Shown here: in pieces, positions 37,590 to 48,206 of the stretch
Numbering within the stretch: the first letter of the stretch is position 1
Layout of the letters: the number at the start of each line of letters is the position of its first letter
Assembly (NCBI RefSeq): GCF_013032445.1
Contig: NZ_WQCA01000009.1
Coordinates: forward strand, 186,001 to 250,000
Source: Ruegeria arenilitoris
GTDB taxonomy: Bacteria; Pseudomonadota; Alphaproteobacteria; Rhodobacterales; Rhodobacteraceae
DNA length: 64,000 bases
Direction: 5' to 3'
Notes under the pieces: generated by a model
Told to the model about the DNA's origin: nothing
Database searches by the model: none
The model's input: only the letters and a program-made list of their open reading frames with translations
Program-made: the position numbers and the translations under genes

Positions 37590-38363
37590 ATGGTTAGTGC
37601 AATGGAATCTAAAGATAAAATTTCCCTCGCATCGGTTGTAGTTTCCGTCGTTGGTGTTGTAGCCTCCTCAACAGCGGCCATCATGGCAACTAACGCTAAA
37701 AACACTGTGGACAGTGTCAGAAGTGAACTTAGTAAAGTTGAATTGCGCGCTCAACTATTAAGCGCCGCAACTGAACACTTAGAACAACTTGATCCTCAGA
37801 ACCCAACCTTCTTTGAAAAGTGCCGGATCGTCAGCGCTTACGCTCAGTTCGAAGCCCAGCTTTTGGGGACTGACCAGGTACCAGTGATTGCTCCTTTGCA
37901 GTTTGCGTTCTTGGGTATGGATGAAAATGATCCAGTCGTTACAATCTGCAATACAAGGTCGGCGGATGTTGTCTCAGCAACTGTCACGATTGAAGAACCT
38001 GTTGTTGAAACGGAAGCTGCAGCATCTGAGGACAACCAGCCAACAGCTTTACTGACAAATCCCGTTGTTGTGTTGGCATCCTACCGCCCGTCTAATTGCC
38101 CCATAGCTTTTGAGACAAAAGACCGTATCGCCGATCTATTGAATGACGTGGGAGTTAGCGGTTCCTTCGAAATAGCACTTTCAACAAGCAACCATTACGC
38201 TGTCGCGTTTAGCCCCATAAACACGGAAGAAATCAGGCAGTTTCTTAGTGAGGCGCAACGCATAGGCTCCAATTCTGCCGATCCTACAATTTCAGCTATG
38301 CGCGGAGCGTATTTAGCGAACACAGAAGGGTGGCAGCATTTATTGTCTGTAAATGAGTGCTAA
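37590..38363 (+). CDS. Hypothetical membrane-anchored protein of low GC
   Basis: 257 residues. An N-terminal hydrophobic stretch (about 11-33, SLASVVVSVVGVVASSTAAIMA) is followed by a helical segment (KNTVDSVRSELSKVELRAQLL) and a mixed domain with two cysteines at CNTRSADVV and CPIAFETKD. I do not recognise the family. The start is either 37590 or 37602 (ATG), with no good ribosome-binding site for either. Composition is AT-rich compared with uvrB, which it meets tail to tail with no spacer; probably acquired with the ORF6N gene. Confidence 0.6.
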   Translation: MVSAMESKDKISLASVVVSVVGVVASSTAAIMATNAKNTVDSVRSELSKVELRAQLLSAATEHLEQLDPQNPTFFEKCRIVSAYAQFEAQLLGTDQVPVIAPLQFAFLGMDENDPVVTICNTRSADVVSATVTIEEPVVETEAAASEDNQPTALLTNPVVVLASYRPSNCPIAFETKDRIADLLNDVGVSGSFEIALSTSNHYAVAFSPINTEEIRQFLSEAQRIGSNSADPTISAMRGAYLANTEGWQHLLSVNEC

Positions 38364-40550
<2,187 letters not shown>

Positions 40551-40703
40551 AAGGGGGGATTCCTTTCGCGCCTGATTTTGATCTGTTTTTGTTCTTGTTC
40601 AAGGGGGCATTTCAAACGCTCTAAGTTGCGACAATTGCGGACTTGTCCACGCCGCGCGTCTGACGCATAAACATCCCCAGCCAAGTGAGTACGGAGAGGC
40701 GAC

Positions 40704-41015
40704 ATGCGCGCACGGATTTACCAGCCTTCGCGAAACGCGATGACCTCGGGGATGGCCAAGACCCGCAAGTGGGTTCTGGAATACGCCCCAGCCTCGTCGC
40801 GCGAGGTTGATCCGCTGATGGGCTGGACCTCGTCCAATGACACGCAGACGCAGGTGCGGCTGAAATTCGACACCAAGGAAGAGGCGTTGGATTACGCCAA
40901 GGACAACGGGATCGACGCACAGGTCAGCGAACCGCACAAGCGCAAACCCAACCTGCGCGCCCGTGGCTATGGCGAGAATTTCGCCACCGACCGGCGCGCG
41001 CCCTGGACCCACTGA
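40704..41015 (+). CDS. NADH dehydrogenase (complex I) accessory subunit, NDUFS4-like
   Basis: 103 residues. The [24 protein letters not shown] opening and the [29 protein letters not shown] core are the NDUFS4 (18 kDa, ETC_C1_NDUFA4) family, a complex I accessory subunit known in alphaproteobacteria and mitochondria. Its gene is separate from the nuo operon. Translation of the following GNAT gene may be coupled, with 1 bp between. Confidence 0.9.
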   Translation: MRARIYQPSRNAMTSGMAKTRKWVLEYAPASSREVDPLMGWTSSNDTQTQVRLKFDTKEEALDYAKDNGIDAQVSEPHKRKPNLRARGYGENFATDRRAPWTH

Positions 41016-41016
41016 A

Positions 41017-41493
41017 TTGATCGACATCCGCGAGGCTGACCCAACCTCGGACGCGCTGCGCCCGGTGATTGAGGCGCATTTTGCCCATGGCGAAACCGCT
41101 GGCCCCGCGGAAAGCAATCACACGATGGATGCTGAGGCGCTGGCGGGGCCGGGGATTCGGTTCTGGGCGATGTTTGAAGCAGGCCAGCCCGTCGGCTGCG
41201 GTGCGCTCAAGGCGCTGCCGGATGGCACGGCCGAGGTGAAATCGGTTCATATCCTAGCTCAGGTGCGCGGGCGTGGTCTGGCGCGCAGGATGATGGTTCA
41301 TCTTGCCGATCTGGCCCGCTCCGAAGGGATTTCCGCATTGGTTCTGGAAACCGGCGCGGCTCATCTGCCAGAGTATGATACAGCCCGAAAACTCTATGAG
41401 GCTCTGGGATATTCTTATTGTGGGCCAATTTACGGTTACACGGCCGATCCAAACAGCGCGTTCATGCGCTTGGGTCTTGAACCCCGCCCGTAA
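41017..41493 (+). CDS. GNAT-family N-acetyltransferase
   Basis: 158 residues from a TTG directly after the upstream stop; an ATG at 40963 would overlap the complex I gene by 53 bp. The acetyl-CoA site is VHILAQVRGRGLARRMMVHL, and LVLETGAAHLPEYDTARKLYEALGY is typical of the YesJ/PhnO-like GNAT group. Substrate unknown. The gene ends 21 bp before the 5' half of the split tRNA-Arg and is the last gene before the island. Confidence 0.83.
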   Translation: MIDIREADPTSDALRPVIEAHFAHGETAGPAESNHTMDAEALAGPGIRFWAMFEAGQPVGCGALKALPDGTAEVKSVHILAQVRGRGLARRMMVHLADLARSEGISALVLETGAAHLPEYDTARKLYEALGYSYCGPIYGYTADPNSAFMRLGLEPRP

Positions 41494-41514
41494 AAACCGC
41501 AAGAAGGGCGCAGC

Positions 41515-41540
41515 GGTCCCGTAGCTTAACTGGATAGAGC
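41515..41540 (+). pseudogene. 5' half of split tRNA-Arg(UCU)
   Basis: These 26 bases give a 5' acceptor strand GGTCCCG, TA, then a full D arm (GCTT, 9-base loop with GG, GAGC), and stop exactly at the D-arm/anticodon-arm junction (position 25). Unrelated AT-rich DNA follows. The acceptor strand pairs fully, with one G-T wobble, with CGGGATC at 57916-57922. The rest of this tRNA lies at 57876-57926, 16.3 kb away. See the island entry. Confidence 0.85.
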
Positions 41541-41674
41541 GCAAATAGCCCCCTAGATCCTACCAATTCGCGATAAATTATTGAAATCGTTCCAAATAAT
41601 TTGGATTTACCTCCTACAACTTTACCAAGTTGACAATCGAAACGATTTCACCAATACAGCCTAGAGGCGCGAGT

Positions 41675-41752
41675 GGGCCGTTAGCTCAGCTGGATTAGAG
41701 CAGGGAACTTCTAATTCTCAGGTCGGGGGTTCGAGTCCTCCACGGCTCGCCA
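41675..41752 (+). tRNA. tRNA-Arg(UCU), island-borne copy
   Basis: 78 nt including encoded CCA. Acceptor GGGCCGT pairs with ACGGCTC (one G-T), D arm GCTC/GAGC with 10-base loop, anticodon stem GGGAA/TTCTC, loop CTTCTAA with anticodon TCT, 5-base variable loop, T arm GGGGG/CCTCC with loop TTCGAGT, then G and CCA. All arms close. It decodes AGA and AGG. Its sequence differs strongly from the split copy in acceptor, anticodon stem and T stem, so it is not a simple duplication of it. It lies 134 bp inside the left island end. Confidence 0.93.
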
Positions 41753-42042
41753 TTTCTCCAGGCGGTTTCGAAACTAACTTGGTGTGACAGCCGTCCCTTT
41801 TGCGTTTTAATGCCCTGTATAGAGTGTTCGCGAAAAGTGAAATCTATCCGAATGGTTGCTAAGGTGGCAGCGATCCATCCGCCGGAACTTAGAGCGTGAA
41901 ATCGTAGAAGTTACTTGTGGTTTCATTTGCGCTGATCTGCCTCACATAATTGTTCAATTTTGATTGTTTGTGCTCGACCGGCATTTGGTCTGCCGGGACG
42001 ACGGTTTCCAGTGCAGGTGAACGATACCAACCCCCAAAGCCG

Positions 42043-42360
42043 GTAGGCGCGGATTTCTGGCACTGCTATGTGTCGGGTGACACGCCCGAGACTGTGGCTC
42101 GGATTGACAAAGATCGTATCTATGGCTTGCATGTGTGCGATTCACTGCCGTTCTCGGGGGGTATTCCAGACGAAACGGTCCTGCGAGATCTGCCCACCGG
42201 CAGTGGAGCTCTTGATCTGCGCGAATGGTGCGACGCTGTGAAGTCGACGGGATATGTGGGCTGGTGGAGCCCGGAGCTGTTCTGCCGAAAGCAACATCAG
42301 AGCAACAGCTTCCAAATGGCTGCAGAACTAAAATCACTTCTGGAAAACCTGATCCGATAG
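42043..42360 (+). pseudogene. C-terminal remnant of a sugar-phosphate isomerase/epimerase
   Basis: About 105 residues (GADFWHCYVSGDTPETVARI, IYGLHVCDSLPF, WWSPELFCRKQHQ, SFQMAAELKSLLENL) match the C-terminal third of the IolE/MocC-like TIM-barrel isomerases (AP-endonuclease-2 fold). The remainder of the barrel is absent; upstream the same frame is unrelated sequence starting at 41950. It is in the same direction as, and 65 bp before, the Gfo/Idh/MocA gene, which suggests the tail of an operon cut by rearrangement at the island end. Confidence 0.75.
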
Positions 42361-42425
42361 GATCAACACAAACGAAAAATGCTGTCACTTATGAGGTGAT
42401 TAGGCAAACTACTAATGGGAATAAC

Positions 42426-43400
42426 ATGTCGAACACGGTCAATTGGGGTATTCTCGGTGCCGCGAACTTTGCGCTGAAACATATGGGCCCAGCAATTCAC
42501 GCGGCAAACAATGCCAAACTGGTGGCCTTGGCCTCAGGCTCCAAGCACAAGGTCGCGCCATTTCAAGCCTTGTGTCCTGATCTGAAGATCCATGACAGCT
42601 ATGACGCATTGTTGGCTGATCCGGACATCGACGCGGTCTATATCCCGCTGCCAAATCACCTGCATGTTGAGTGGTCTTTGAAGGCTCTGGAGGCTGGAAA
42701 ACATGTCCTCTGTGAAAAGCCGATGACATTGCAGGCGGGCGAGTTTGATACTCTGATAGACGCCCGCGACCGAACTGGTTTGCTTGCTGCCGAGGCCTTC
42801 ATGATCGTGCACCATCCGCAATGGCACTTTGTACGCGAGTTGATCCAATCCGGAGAGATTGGGCGGCTGGTACATGTCAGCGGCATCTTTGCCTTCGACA
42901 GTCGGGAAGATGTCGAGAACATCCGGCATCGCCCTGAAACCGGTGGAGGAGCGCTAAGCGATATTGGCGTTTATGTGCTGGGATCGACCCGCTTTGTAAC
43001 GGGTGAAGAACCGCAGGATATCTTGTCCCGCATCCGATGGGAAAATGACGTGGACGCCTTCACTGACATCCGGGCGAGCTTCCCTGGCTTCACCTATTCG
43101 GCCTACGTGACCACACGTCTCAACCTGTTCCAGGAAATGACTTTCCATGGTGAAGGAGGATTGATCCGTGTAACGGCGCCCTTCAACCCAAGGATCTATG
43201 GCGAGGCCAGTGTCGAGTTGCACAAAGATGGTAGAGATGTCTCGCGTAGGCGGTTTCCGATCATTGATCAGTACAAATTGCAGGTCGAGGCATTCGGGGA
43301 TTCGGTGACGACCGGGGCGCAATATCCGTGCCCGCTCGAGTTCTCGAAGGAAACGCAGGTTGCGATTGATCAAGCCTTCGAGAACAGTTGGGATATCTGA
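42426..43400 (+). CDS. Gfo/Idh/MocA family dehydrogenase
   Basis: 324 residues. The Rossmann motif GILGAANFALKHMGPAI starts at residue 8, and the catalytic/cofactor motif is EKPMTLQAG. The conserved His for catalysis is probably in GALSDIGVYVLG-type context. It likely oxidises or reduces a sugar or polyol with NAD(P). With the preceding isomerase remnant it looks like the residue of a sugar or inositol-like catabolic operon. Confidence 0.87.
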   Translation: MSNTVNWGILGAANFALKHMGPAIHAANNAKLVALASGSKHKVAPFQALCPDLKIHDSYDALLADPDIDAVYIPLPNHLHVEWSLKALEAGKHVLCEKPMTLQAGEFDTLIDARDRTGLLAAEAFMIVHHPQWHFVRELIQSGEIGRLVHVSGIFAFDSREDVENIRHRPETGGGALSDIGVYVLGSTRFVTGEEPQDILSRIRWENDVDAFTDIRASFPGFTYSAYVTTRLNLFQEMTFHGEGGLIRVTAPFNPRIYGEASVELHKDGRDVSRRRFPIIDQYKLQVEAFGDSVTTGAQYPCPLEFSKETQVAIDQAFENSWDI

Positions 43401-43851
43401 GCTGCGCAGGCGAGAGCCCTCATGCCGATGGGTTTAGCCCTTGGTGATACCTGCCCCAATCCCCGTAAACCTTCTTCCGAAAAGCGATCCTGAGTATGCT
43501 GGGGGGCTCGCATGGGCGCATTGTATGTCCGGTTTGAGCTTTCCCTGCGATGGCCAATGGCTGCTATTCGCAGCCCGCATCCGTTCGGGAGAAGCGCAGC
43601 ATTCGTTGAAATGGGCTCGCAAAAAACCTTACCTGCAAGGTACTCGGTCGACACTTCGCGGACTTAACAGCTATACGAATCTTCGCTCCGGAGTGCCAAA
43701 ACCTGACCGAAGCAGACCTTCACGACTGAACTTTACAAGTCCCGCTAAGCAACAGCAATTTCCTCCTAACCTGATCTGAGGTTGTCGATCCGGGACGTGC
43801 AAACCGTAGATTCGAAGTGGTACACAACACCGGGCTTTGCCAGCTTAACCG
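43401..43851. other. Gene-free spacer
   Basis: No supported gene. Frames here are short and lack family features or good ribosome-binding sites. The stretch 43530-43625 has the look of degraded intergenic repeat sequence (short TGGC/GCCA and GAATGCT-like half-palindromes), but no second copy was identified in the window. Transcription probably enters from both sides, since the flanking genes are convergent. Confidence 0.4.
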
Positions 43852-44832
43852 CTATGCTGACACCAATAACGTATCGGATAGAGCGTCTGCTGAAAGGGCT
43901 CCCGGCGCGCCAATAGCGACAAGCCTTGTTTCAGGCTTTCGGTCCCCCCATGCCCCGTCCTTCGCGATATCCATTCTTTTGCCGACGACCTGTACAAGAA
44001 TACGATGATCTGGATCCTCTTCACTGAAGACAAAGCCCTTAAGACGATACACGTCTCCGGGCAGATTCCGAATTGCAGTCTTGAGAGAAGAAAGGCTAAT
44101 GGGGTGATCGACTTTCATCATAGTCGTCGAAAAGCTGTCAGAGTGATCGGCGCGTTGGCAACCGCAACTGGGCCCATGTTCGTGATGATCCGGTATTTTC
44201 GTTTCAAGTTGCTCGCTGGCAAAGCGTCCCACGGACAGCAAAATATCCAGCGGGACATCGGCATTTACAGCTTCGACCAGACGATATCGCCGGAAACGTG
44301 ACCCAAGCCAATCATGAACCTTTTGAACCGTGGCCCTGTCGACAAGATCGACCTTGTTCAGAATAACCATGTCCGAAAACGCAATTTGGCGAAGCTTCAA
44401 TTCCATTTGTTCAGGTGCTGCGAACAATTGCTCCGCATCGACCAGGCACATCAGGCTGTCCAAGCGGATCATGTCCCGAAACTTCTGATCGGTGAATGTC
44501 ATTGCAATTGATGACGGGTCCGACACTCCGCTTGCTTCAAGGACGATGTATTCCGGTTTCTCAGGCCGGGCGAGAACGGCTTCTACCGTTTCGATCAGGT
44601 CATCTCGGATCGAGCAGCACACGCAGCCATTCGCAAGGCTCATCACATCATCTTCAACGCCAACGACAAGATCAGCATCGACATTGATGGATCCGAAATC
44701 ATTGATAAGAACGGCCACCCTTAACCCGTGGTTTCCGGTAAGGATGCGGTTCAGAAGGGTTGTCTTACCGGCTCCGAGAAAGCCGGTAAGAATCGTAACA
44801 GGGATTGCGGATGTCGAGCCAAATTCGATCAT
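43852..44832 (-). CDS. CobW/P47K-family GTPase (metallochaperone type)
   Basis: 326 residues from the ATG at 44832, which has GGAG upstream and lies 4 bp past the stop of the MBL gene. Walker A is GFLGAGKTTLLNRIL, and the metal-binding CxCC motif is NGCVCCSIRDDL. A His/Cys-rich loop (DHHEHGPSCGCQRADH) separates the GTPase from the C-terminal CobW_C domain. Such G3E GTPases deliver Zn or other metals to client enzymes. The adjacent exported metallo-hydrolase is the obvious candidate client. Confidence 0.9.
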   Translation of the reverse strand: MIEFGSTSAIPVTILTGFLGAGKTTLLNRILTGNHGLRVAVLINDFGSINVDADLVVGVEDDVMSLANGCVCCSIRDDLIETVEAVLARPEKPEYIVLEASGVSDPSSIAMTFTDQKFRDMIRLDSLMCLVDAEQLFAAPEQMELKLRQIAFSDMVILNKVDLVDRATVQKVHDWLGSRFRRYRLVEAVNADVPLDILLSVGRFASEQLETKIPDHHEHGPSCGCQRADHSDSFSTTMMKVDHPISLSSLKTAIRNLPGDVYRLKGFVFSEEDPDHRILVQVVGKRMDIAKDGAWGDRKPETRLVAIGAPGALSADALSDTLLVSA

Positions 44833-44836
44833 CTCT

Positions 44837-46309
44837 TTACTCCGCCTTCTTCTTGCGGTTCGGGATGACGTCATCGACCTTGATAACGAAATCACTGGGC
44901 CACTCAGGATCGGGGGCCCGGAAAACGTCGGCTGGATAGTATTCCTTTGGGTCGATCTCCATATCGCGGTATTTCTGGTCTTGCTGTTCGGCACGTGACG
45001 ACCTCGGCGCGGGCGGCTTGATTTCGTCAGGTAACGTGATCTTGCCTTCTGCTTCCATTTTGCCCAATTCGCGGAATGGCGCGACCGAACCAGATTTGCC
45101 TGGAAGCGTCGCCTTCCGATACCAGATTGCATCTTTGGTTACGTTGACGACGGCGACATCCAACCCCCAGGCAAACAAACCGTCATAATGGGCTCGAATT
45201 CCCGCCAACATCTCGGCGTCAATATCCTCGTCTTGCGTATAGTGGGTCACCATTGCAAGCCGTGGGCGCGCCTCAGCCATCATCTTACCAACAGCGTAGT
45301 GAGAAGTATGGTGCGTATCGATTGTGTAGTTGAACAGCTCTTGCGGCAGGCCGTATTTGTAAGTCATCAGTTGCCCGATATCCTGACCGGACATTTCGGT
45401 CACAAACACATCGACGCCTTTTCCGTATTCAAGGCTCAGTTCATCGGGGCGGCCATCGCCGGTCCAAACAAAGCTCAGCCCGTTCCAATCCAGCCGATAT
45501 CCGACAGCGCCGTCCTTGGCATGGCTGCGCGGCCAGGAACGTATAGTCACGCCATCTTCATCATAGACGATGCCACCTTCCTGACGGAAATCGAATTCGT
45601 TAACTTCGATCTCGTAGCCGTCCCCAATCGGGAACACATCAAAGGCCTCCAGATGCCATTTAAGCATCTGCTGCATGCCCTTAACCATTCCGGCAGTACC
45701 AAGCTCTGGTGTCCGTCCTGAGGGGCCGTGGATGCGCAGCGGTGTGTACCCACCGGACCAAGCCCGGAACGGGTAGATGTAAGGGATGTCGGCATAGTGA
45801 TCGACATGCAGGTGCGTGATGAAGATGTCGTTGATCAACTGACCCGGAACCTGCATCCCGATAATGTTGCGGACGCAGCCCGAGCCGAAGTCGAAGAAAA
45901 ACCGTTTTCCGTTACCCAACTCGACCATGATACAGGTGCCAGCCTGATCTTCGCGGGGCGGAAATGGCGTCGAACCACAGAACGATATCCGCATTTCGTC
46001 GGGCCCGAGGTCCTCGGAAAGCGGAAAATAATTCGCATTCGAGCCTGTCATGTATTTCGTAGGACGGAAGTATTCCGGCAAAGTGATGCCCCCGGCAGGT
46101 CTGCCGCCGTACGGGTTCTTTAGGCTTTCGCCTAATGGCCCATCGCCAGGGTGCGCCTGTGCAGCTCTTGAACCGTAGCTAACGGCACCGGTTGCTACCG
46201 CACCTGCTGCCAGCCCCTGCATAACGTGACGCCGGGAAGGATTTTCGATATCGGCGGATTTTTGGGTCTGTTCGTTTTCTAAGTCTTTGCCGTTGTCTTT
46301 TTTTGTCAT
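44837..46309 (-). CDS. Tat-exported MBL-fold metallo-hydrolase
   Basis: 490 residues. The N-terminus has a Tat-like signal (PSRRHVMQGLAAGAVATGAV, about 25-44). The MBL fold carries HLHVDH (metal ligands, about residue 165), a later DTHHTSHY and THYTQDED. The size and general pattern resemble a Tat-exported arylsulfatase/RNase Z-like group, which from memory includes a guanitoxin-pathway hydrolase; this comparison is uncertain. The acidic C-terminus (about 420-490) is extra. It precedes the CobW GTPase in a leftward operon. Confidence 0.82.
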   Translation of the reverse strand: MTKKDNGKDLENEQTQKSADIENPSRRHVMQGLAAGAVATGAVSYGSRAAQAHPGDGPLGESLKNPYGGRPAGGITLPEYFRPTKYMTGSNANYFPLSEDLGPDEMRISFCGSTPFPPREDQAGTCIMVELGNGKRFFFDFGSGCVRNIIGMQVPGQLINDIFITHLHVDHYADIPYIYPFRAWSGGYTPLRIHGPSGRTPELGTAGMVKGMQQMLKWHLEAFDVFPIGDGYEIEVNEFDFRQEGGIVYDEDGVTIRSWPRSHAKDGAVGYRLDWNGLSFVWTGDGRPDELSLEYGKGVDVFVTEMSGQDIGQLMTYKYGLPQELFNYTIDTHHTSHYAVGKMMAEARPRLAMVTHYTQDEDIDAEMLAGIRAHYDGLFAWGLDVAVVNVTKDAIWYRKATLPGKSGSVAPFRELGKMEAEGKITLPDEIKPPAPRSSRAEQQDQKYRDMEIDPKEYYPADVFRAPDPEWPSDFVIKVDDVIPNRKKKAE

Positions 46310-46319
46310 GGCTATGCCC

Positions 46320-46574
46320 TCAATTGGAAATGTTGCGAGGATTGCGCTTCACCATCCGGCGAAGCTCGTTCACGAGTTCAGATCTGATGTGGGTCCATTC
46401 CGCGCGCTCTGAGGCTGTGATCGATACATCATCCAACAGCTCGGAAACTTTCTTCAGGTCTTCGATAACTTCTTTGAGCAACGCATCTGTTTGGATGCGC
46501 GCTGACAACGCCTCGGAAAGTTCTGGAATCTCTTCAATCAGATCCACCGTCACTGGATAAATCCCGGCTCCCAC
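46320..46574 (-). CDS. Small helical protein of unknown function, first in MBL-CobW operon
   Basis: 84 residues, alternately acidic and hydrophobic and predicted all helix (EEIPELSEALSARIQTDALL, EVIEDLKKVSELLDDV). No family recognised. Its stop lies 10 bp before the MBL start on the same strand, so co-transcription is likely. The start could be at this ATG or at a later one; no clear ribosome-binding site. Confidence 0.5.
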   Translation of the reverse strand: MGAGIYPVTVDLIEEIPELSEALSARIQTDALLKEVIEDLKKVSELLDDVSITASERAEWTHIRSELVNELRRMVKRNPRNISN

Positions 46575-46652
46575 TATCTATTCTCACATCGAGATGAGTG
46601 TGGTTGACCGCGCCAGCCAAGTGAGTCACCGTGAGTTGGGGGTGAGTTTGCC

Positions 46653-47981
46653 TTGAACAAAGCCAATGATTTGCCGACAGATCAAGATGTTGGACAGCCG
46701 TCGCCGGATCTTGTCCGGGAAGCGCTCGAGCGCGTTGTATCGAGCGGCGAGTTTCAAGCTTCGCCCCGTCTCCAGCAGTTTCTTACATACATCGTCGAGG
46801 AAGCTATCGCGGGTCGCAGTCCCCAGATTCGAGGCAAAGCTATCGCTGTGGAGGTCTATGGGCGACGCATTGATGGCACTGGTGGTCAAAATCTCGTTCG
46901 CGTTGAAGCCAGGCGGCTGCGTCGGCTACTACATGAGTTTTATGAAGAAAAATGGGACGGCGAAGGTGTCCGTATTTTTGTTGATCCCGGCGGATACAAG
47001 CCGCGGTTTTCATACGATCCATTGCCTGAAAATCCCGTCACGGGTCCGCCTCAGCAGGGGCAGTTCGTTGGACCACCAAGGCAATGGATTTTTACCGGAT
47101 TGGGCGTCCTCGCCATAATCGCAATCGCTGGATTGTGGTTGAACCAAGACAGTGCCGACCCGGAGCCAATAACACGCACCGCCGTGCAGGCGGAACGTGC
47201 GGCACTTGGTGAACAATCTTTGGCACGATTACAGGCTGCCAACCTTGCGGACCAAGCCCGCGGCATGTTTTTTCCCGTTTTTGATGCCAAGCGTCAGAAA
47301 ATAGCACTTGGCATGTTCCAGCATGCCATCGAGCTGGATCCAGCTTTGCCTGATGGGTACTCCGGCTCAGCACAGGTTTTGGCGACCCTGGCTATGCTGT
47401 CCCGAGATGAAGCACAAGGAAAGAAACTCATAGGCCAGGCATCGGAAATGTCTGAACAGGCTTTGGATTTGTCCCCCACCGACGCATGGGCCAATGCCGC
47501 AAAAGGCTGGGTCTTGGCTGTCAGGGATGAGCCAGACGAGGCTTTGAAATACGCCAGAATGTCCATCACGCTTGCACCTTCGGATGGCCATGTATTGGAT
47601 CTTGTTGGTATCACGGCCATTGTTGCCAATGCTCCTGACCTTGCCGCCGAAGTCAGCAACTCCCAAAGACCGAGAACAGGTTCCGGTCGATTTGGCTCAA
47701 GAAATATCTGGGGCGTCTCCCAACTGATGCTCGGGAACTACCAAGATGTCATAGACGCCTTTCAAGGAGCACCAGCTGCCGGTGCTCCCGTCAGCTCTCC
47801 GTCACTACTGTTTCAAGCCGTTGCACAGGATCAGTTGGGCAATTCGGAAGCGGCAGAGCAACTCGTTGACGAAATGCGAATGACTTGGCCCGATTTCCCG
47901 TCTGAGTATCTTGCCAACAGGATTTTTCACAACGACGGTAAAACGCAGAAAGCGATACTTGATACACTGACGAGATACTAA
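46653..47981 (+). CDS. Winged-helix/TPR membrane protein, divergent from MBL-CobW operon
   Basis: 442 residues from a TTG at 46653 with GGTGAG upstream. Residues about 20-118 match the OmpR-like winged-helix N-terminal domain found in alphaproteobacterial adenylate-cyclase-like and CadC-like regulators (LQQFLTYIVEEAIAGR, AVEVYGR, VRVEARRLRRLLHEFY, GGYKPRF). One membrane helix at 145-163 follows, then TPR-like helices (about 185-430). Topology suggests a membrane-bound regulator with a periplasmic sensor. Its divergence from the MBL-CobW operon suggests it controls it. Confidence 0.75.
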   Translation: MNKANDLPTDQDVGQPSPDLVREALERVVSSGEFQASPRLQQFLTYIVEEAIAGRSPQIRGKAIAVEVYGRRIDGTGGQNLVRVEARRLRRLLHEFYEEKWDGEGVRIFVDPGGYKPRFSYDPLPENPVTGPPQQGQFVGPPRQWIFTGLGVLAIIAIAGLWLNQDSADPEPITRTAVQAERAALGEQSLARLQAANLADQARGMFFPVFDAKRQKIALGMFQHAIELDPALPDGYSGSAQVLATLAMLSRDEAQGKKLIGQASEMSEQALDLSPTDAWANAAKGWVLAVRDEPDEALKYARMSITLAPSDGHVLDLVGITAIVANAPDLAAEVSNSQRPRTGSGRFGSRNIWGVSQLMLGNYQDVIDAFQGAPAAGAPVSSPSLLFQAVAQDQLGNSEAAEQLVDEMRMTWPDFPSEYLANRIFHNDGKTQKAILDTLTRY

Positions 47982-48085
47982 GGAAGCGAGTTTCCTTGAT
48001 TTCTTACGCAAGTTTTCAAGATCGACGTCATACTCAAAGCAACAATGCTAAACCGAGTTCGAATGGTTGGTTTTTGCTGCTTCGT

Positions 48086-48166
48086 GAGCCCAATGCGAGT
48101 ACCTTTGATCGTTGGAAACTCGCCGCGGATATCGGGATCGCAGATGATGAGATCTTTCCGTGTCAT
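48086..48166 (-). pseudogene. Possible DUF433 antitoxin remnant
   Basis: Twenty-odd residues from the ATG at 48166, LIICDPDIRGEFPTIKGTRI, resemble the DUF433 core (ID-P-I-GG-P-I-GTRI). After GTRI the frame no longer matches. The gene for a PIN-type toxin is not seen. If this is right, it is a decayed toxin-antitoxin fragment on the island; the match is short. Confidence 0.25.
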
Positions 48167-48206
48167 GAAAAAGGTTCTCTCGAATTTGCCGCCGGTTCTT
48201 CTCGAA

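Noticed and set aside
37590..38363. Hypothetical gene as a toxin or defence system with the ORF6N gene
   Set aside because: The two genes face away from each other and no toxin or nuclease motif is visible, so only shared foreign origin is suggested.
41675..41752. Complete tRNA-Arg as a standard att-site rebuilding of the split gene
   Set aside because: Its stems differ at many positions from the split copy and it lies 134 bp inside the island, so it is not formed from the native halves.
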